Source of the DNA: Mimachlamys varia
Lineage: Eukaryota > Mollusca > Bivalvia > Pectinida > Pectinidae
DNA: 64,000 nt
Direction: 5' to 3'
Assembly (NCBI GenBank): GCA_947623455.1
Contig: OX392536.1
Span: forward strand, 39,809,465-39,873,464
Shown here piece by piece: positions 59,465-64,000 of the stretch. How positions within the stretch are numbered: the stretch's first letter is position 1; every line of letters begins with the position of its first letter. The notes beneath the pieces are model-generated. The model saw only the letters and a program-made list of their open reading frames with translations. It had not been told where the DNA came from and did no database searches. The translations under genes were made by a program, and so were the position numbers.

Positions 59465-62400
59465 ATGAAGGTATTGGCAGTCATCTCCCTTCTCGCTATA
59501 GTGTCTTCAGGGTATTGCCAACAGGGCAACTTGGTGGAGCTTGCTGAACAGCTTGGCGCCAAGACTCTAGTGGAACTAGTCAAGGAGGCTGGTCTTGCCG
59601 AGACCCTTTCAAGTGGAGGTACATTGCAGATCGACAACTTATTTATCTTAATTTCAATATTATAAACCTTCATTTAAATTTATACTGTTATAATTGTTTA
59701 ATAATTGACAATTTCCTCATCCAAAACATGGATAGTATCATTGCTATATCCTTATATCGCCTGAGTTGTTAGATTTCATGAACCGTTTATAGCCATACAT
59801 GTTTGTGTATATAGAGTGAGAGTGCCAAACACACTTGATTTCTGTAGTAAAAATGAATTATTTGCACCAACATAGAATAATGATATGTATATACATCAAT
59901 GAGTATTATTGTTATAGATGCGTTTAATATGTCAATGATATCTTTACCGTCGTTATTGCTCAATGATACAGTTGTATTGCTCTATGACGAAGCTTTATGA
60001 TACTTGTCTTTACAATGTTCCTCTGTTGTACAAAATTTGTCTTTACAATGCTACCTTTATTGTACGATATTCGTCTTACAATGTTGTCTCTGTTGTACAA
60101 TACTTGTCTTACAATGTTGCCGCTGTTGTACAATACTTGTCTTACAATATTGTCACTGTTGTAAAATACTTGTCTTACAATGTTGCCGCTGTTGTACGAT
60201 ATTTGTCTTACAATGTTGTCACTGTTGTACGATATTTGTCTTACAATGTTGCCGCTGTTGTACGATATTTATCTTACAATGTTGTCACTGTTGTACAATA
60301 CTTGTCTTACAATGTTGCCGCTGTTGTACGATATTTGTCTTAATGTTGTCACTGTTGTACAATACTTGTCTTACAATGTTGTCTCTGTGGTACGATATTT
60401 GTTGTTTACAGTGTTGACTCTGTTGTGCGATATTTGTTGTTTACAATGTTGTCTCTGTTGTACGATATTTGTTGTTTACAATGTTGTCTCTGTTGTACGA
60501 TATTTGTCTTACAATGTTGACTCTGTTGTACGATATTTGTCTTACAATGGTGTCTCTGTTGTACGATACTTGTCTTACAATGTTTTCTCTGTTGTACGAT
60601 ATTTGTTGTTTACAATGTTGTCCCTGTTGTGCGATATTTGTCTAACAATGTAACCTCTGTTGAACGGTTTCGCTTTTTATGCATTGCATATTAAGTCGTT
60701 TTGTTGAAGGCGTTTGTCAGACAAAATAATTATCCTGCATGTCGCTACAAAATACAAAAGTCTATGTTGCTGCTATGCTGTAATCTGTCATTGCTGTGAT
60801 ATATACTCTTCTTCTGTGATATTCCCTACATGATATTCTGTGTTGCTCCTCCCCAGGTCCCTTCACTGTCATACATACTACACTTCTGTGGTATTCCCTA
60901 CACTATAGTCTTTGGTGCCCCCCCCAGGTTCCTTCATTGCGATACAAACTAAACATCTGTGATATTCCCTTCACGATATTCTGTGGTGTTCCTCCCCAGG
61001 TCCCTTCACTGTGACACATACTATACTTCTGTGATATTCTCTACACGATATTCTGTTTTGTTCCTCCCCAGATCCCTTCGCTGTCATTCCTACTATACTT
61101 CTGTGATATTCTCTACACGATATTCTGTTGTGTTTCTCCCCAGGTCCCTTCACTGTCTTCGGTCCCACGGATGATGCCTTCACCAAGTTGCCACGCGTTA
61201 TTATTGATTACCTGAAAAAGAACAAGACAGCGTTACAGGATGTCCTCAAATACCACGTGGTCAGTGGAAAGGTGTACTCCTCTCAGCTGTCTAATGAACT
61301 CCAGGCTGCCTCTCTTTTGGCTCCAGCCAAGATCAGGATCAATATTTACCAGGGTGGCAAGGTAAGTCACCTGTTACACTAAATAGCGGTTCAGGGGTAA
61401 GTTTTTCTACATTAGGACCTGCTGTCAAGACGTCCAAGGCTATGGAAACTGATTGCAAAAAATATTTACTTGAACTTTTATTTATCCATCAACATTTCAT
61501 TATTTATAAGGACTAAAGATTACTTTAAAGAAACAAAAGACATATTCTAAGGCACCTGCTTGTCAAGACGTTTTAGCTGTTAGATGATCCAACGTCGTCA
61601 GTGATTTTTTATTCATAAATTAAGAGATCAATTTTTCTGTATAAAAACAGTAAAAGAAGAAGTCGTGTGTTAATACGTGTTCAGACTTGATATTAGTGAA
61701 GTTACCTTGAGTATTGTGTATGACATTAAACTTTATTCCACGGTGCCTCAGGTGGTGACTGCTGACGGCTCGCCAATTGTGAAGGTTGACCAGAACGCTA
61801 CTAACGGTGTGATCCACGTGGTAGATCGTGTCATGTTTCCCATCCCGATCGAGTCAATGGTGGAAAGAGTGATGGCCGATCGTCAGCTCAAAACTCTTCT
61901 CACTGCCGTTACTGCTGCCGGTATAGGTGGCGCTCTCGGTGGTAAGTCTTCTGGGAAAGATTGGGTCTGGTTGCGCTGTCGGCAATGAGTCCACAGTGGC
62001 CAGAGATGGGGCACACACGAAAAGTACCGTTATGTAACATTGTGACACTAAATCCCAAAAGTCAGAGAACTTTGAATCTTAAAGTTGGAAATCTATTTTT
62101 TTCGGAAATAGTCTTAATACAACCTTACCAATCTTTAGCTTGCCATGGTTACCTAACTTTATTTGTTTTTTTTTCTGCATAGCCGACGGTCTGACCCTCT
62201 TTGCTCCAACAGACAAAGCCTTCGCCAAGCTTCCAGCTGGCACACTGAACAACCTACTAAAGAACAAGACTGCTCTGACAGGTAAAGATTGGTCTTTTTT
62301 ACACGCTCTAGTGGTATCTGCAGCGCTGATAATGAAATAAATGCAGGTCTAAACTCAAAATAATAAAGTCACGGAGATCTGCACATGCACTGATGTCCTT

Positions 62401-63121
62401 GGTTAGTTTTCTTTGTTCATGTTTTGTCCCTAGTTCAATCGATTTTGAGTACGGATTAAGGTTTTGTTCACGCTTCAGTATTCTATGATATTTTTAATAG
62501 TTGTTAGATACGTTAAACCACTCATTTGTTTTTGATTTGTACAGACGTACTGACATACCACGTTGTCAAGGGAACAGCCTTCAGCGCAGGTCTGACTAAC
62601 GGCGAGAAGGTCGCCACTCTGGAGGGCAAGGATGTATCCTTCACTCTGGAAAACGGTCAGTTTCTTGTGATCAGCTGTAATGAGAATCGTTAACTTTGCT
62701 TTGTTTTATACACCGATTAAACTGTCAACGTTGTCTATCACAATATATTGAGGCAATTATATCGTCGTTAAATACGCTTATCAGAGAATGAAATAAAACC
62801 CCAAAACAAACAAACAAAAATTTGCTGATCATGATAAATATTTTTTTTTTCACTTGTGTACACTTATGGTGGACCTGCACACATACAAAATGTACAACAC
62901 CATGCAATGTCTGTTTGAACTAAGTCTAAAATAATAAAACGTTCTAGTCGAGGAAAGTAAGCTGTCATAGCAATGCCTGTTTTGTTTTCACAGGTAGCGT
63001 AAAGGTAGATAATGCCATGGTCATCCGTGCTGATGACGCCGTTAGCAACGGAGTTATCCACGTCATCGACAGCGTCCTTCTCCCGCCACAATACAGACGT
63101 CGCTCCCGACTGTTTAACTGA
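59465..63121 (+). CDS. Secreted two-FAS1-domain protein, gene 5
   Basis: Exons 59465-59618, 61144-61361, 61752-61941, 62183-62281, 62545-62655 and 62994-63121, 299 residues. Differences seen from gene 1: A70V (shared with gene 2), V157I, R259S and a private H294R in the basic tail (RRRSRLFN). The 5' half and intron 1 follow gene 2. Intron 4 has CCCTAGTTCAATCG like gene 1, where genes 2-4 have CCCTTTCAATCG, and intron 5 follows gene 4. All reading frames and splice sites are intact. Confidence 0.92.
59998..60661 (+). repeat. Intron 1 33-bp minisatellite, gene 5 (~20 units)
   Basis: Practically identical in unit number and variant order to gene 2, including the shortened unit and the TTGTAAAATA variant. 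Confidence 0.9.
60811..61143 (+). repeat. Tandem duplicated exon-2 acceptor, gene 5
   Basis: Decoys end at 60,856, 60,927, 60,999 and 61,071; the functional acceptor ends at 61,143. The first step is 71 bp (GCCCCCCCCAG variant) and the rest are 72 bp. Confidence 0.85.
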
Positions 63122-63205
63122 ACAACAATCATAATCACTTGCTAGATGTCCATTTCATGTATAAAGTATCATTGATTTGTTACTGATGTGATGTTTTAGG
63201 AGAGA

Positions 63206-63211
63206 AATAAA
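63206..63211 (+). terminator. Poly(A) signal, gene 5
   Basis: AATAAA 85 nt after the stop. Confidence 0.75.
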
Positions 63212-64000
63212 ATATTTTGTTGATCAAATTCTTTAATCTGTTTTTATTACCTGTGTTTCCATAAATGTGAAGTCGGGGTATCAACTACTGGTTGTACCGG
63301 TAATGAAATCTTGGTCTTAACTTTAAAACAGATTAATACGTAGATAAAATGTCATGTAAAGCGTAGCCTGTAAAGCTACCATAAAAGAAGCAAATCGTAG
63401 TATTTAAATATTTGTATAAGGTATATCAAAATAGTTTTTTTTTTGTATTTGATTCATCTTATATTTACATACACTCTTTTTACTAACTGTGTCGGGCTTT
63501 ATCCAAGGAACATTTCAGCCAAATATCATGCTTCTAGGGCTTTTGGTATTTTAGAAGAAATCGTTTAAAGGTATAAAATGATTTGACCCCTATGACCTGT
63601 CATTTGCAAATTTTGCTCGGCTTTTTCGCACGATATTATGGAGGACAAAGCAAACAGTGTGTCTATCTTCTATCACTTAACATCAATCGATACATAAACG
63701 TCATCCGATCATGGACACATGCCAACAAAGTCACGGACAACAAGTGACTTATCATCAGAGCTGCCCCATCTCCAAAGATCATCAAATATAATCGAACAAA
63801 ATTGGAGGAAATATTGGGGAAAACTTGCATCCGATAATACATCCCCGCATTACATAATTACCCAGTGTCTGTCGATAAACTGTATACTGGTTGGCTACTC
63901 TATGTAATCAGTATTTATACTGGCTAATGTTAACTAACGACACAAGCATTCGAGAGATGCAGGTTGATCAGGACTATGGTCAAGTCTTAGGATCGCCATC
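63212..64000 (+). other. Start of array spacer 5, cut by the window end
   Basis: Follows the other spacers but lacks about 268 bp of the ~130-bp repeat ladder. The first CTCGGCTTTTTC is joined directly to the sequence that follows the last one (GCACGATATTATGG), consistent with recombination between ladder units. The beginning of an R1 copy (from about 63,949) reaches the edge, so the repeated structure most likely continues. Confidence 0.7.

Noticed and set aside
11846..63907. CRISPR array, integron or other prokaryotic repeat system
   Set aside because: The repeats are intronic or transposon-derived, the genes are spliced, and there are no cas-like genes or bacterial signals.

Overview
The window is eukaryotic and AT-rich: genes are split by GT-AG introns, only the exons are relatively GC-rich, and there is no bacterial gene organisation. 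The dense load of short inverted-repeat elements, a 5'-truncated LINE, and dispersed repeats (hairpin repeats around AAGTCACCCC, ATGGCCGCC-rich tracts, GGGCCATAACTC-type repeats) most resembles a bivalve mollusc. That assignment rests on repeat style remembered from bivalve genomes and was not searched.

Layout. 1-8,800 is a gene-free flank of dispersed repeats, including two inverted copies of one element, four copies of a repeat called R1 here, and one degraded coding relic. From about 8,820 to the window end lies a head-to-tail tandem array, all on the + strand, of five intact copies of one six-exon gene (starts at 11,882, 24,713, 35,384, 45,977 and 59,465; spacing 12.83, 10.67, 10.59 and 13.49 kb). 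Hand splicing gives 900 nt of coding sequence including the stop, and 299 residues, in every copy. The product is a signal peptide followed by two FAS1 (fasciclin) domains, with no cysteine after the predicted signal cleavage. The copies differ at only seven residue positions that I can see. The array probably continues past 64,000.

Inside each gene, intron 1 holds two tandem repeats. One is a 33-bp repeat whose copy number varies from about 14 to 32. The other is a 72-bp repeat that duplicates the exon-2 splice acceptor itself, so two to four decoy acceptors precede the real one; in gene 2, translated in full, each decoy leads into an in-frame TGA.

The spacers between genes are layered mobile-element insertions. 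Element A (about 1.4 kb) has 30-bp terminal inverted repeats next to TA. Element B (about 1.57 kb) has GGACTAGGTACAG termini next to TTAA. A 5'-truncated LINE (about 2.4 kb, 11-bp target duplication) sits inside B only between genes 1-2 and 4-5. The region upstream of gene 1 lacks A and B and instead carries a separate 1.65-kb insertion. Shared insertions and variants show that the block from the 3' part of gene 1 to gene 2 was copied to gene 4-gene 5, 34.75 kb away, and that genes are mosaics of each other.

Together the array looks like gene-dosage amplification of a secreted matrix or adhesion-type protein behind a compact TATA promoter. The FAS1 architecture is read from the sequence; tissue, partner and role are not visible.
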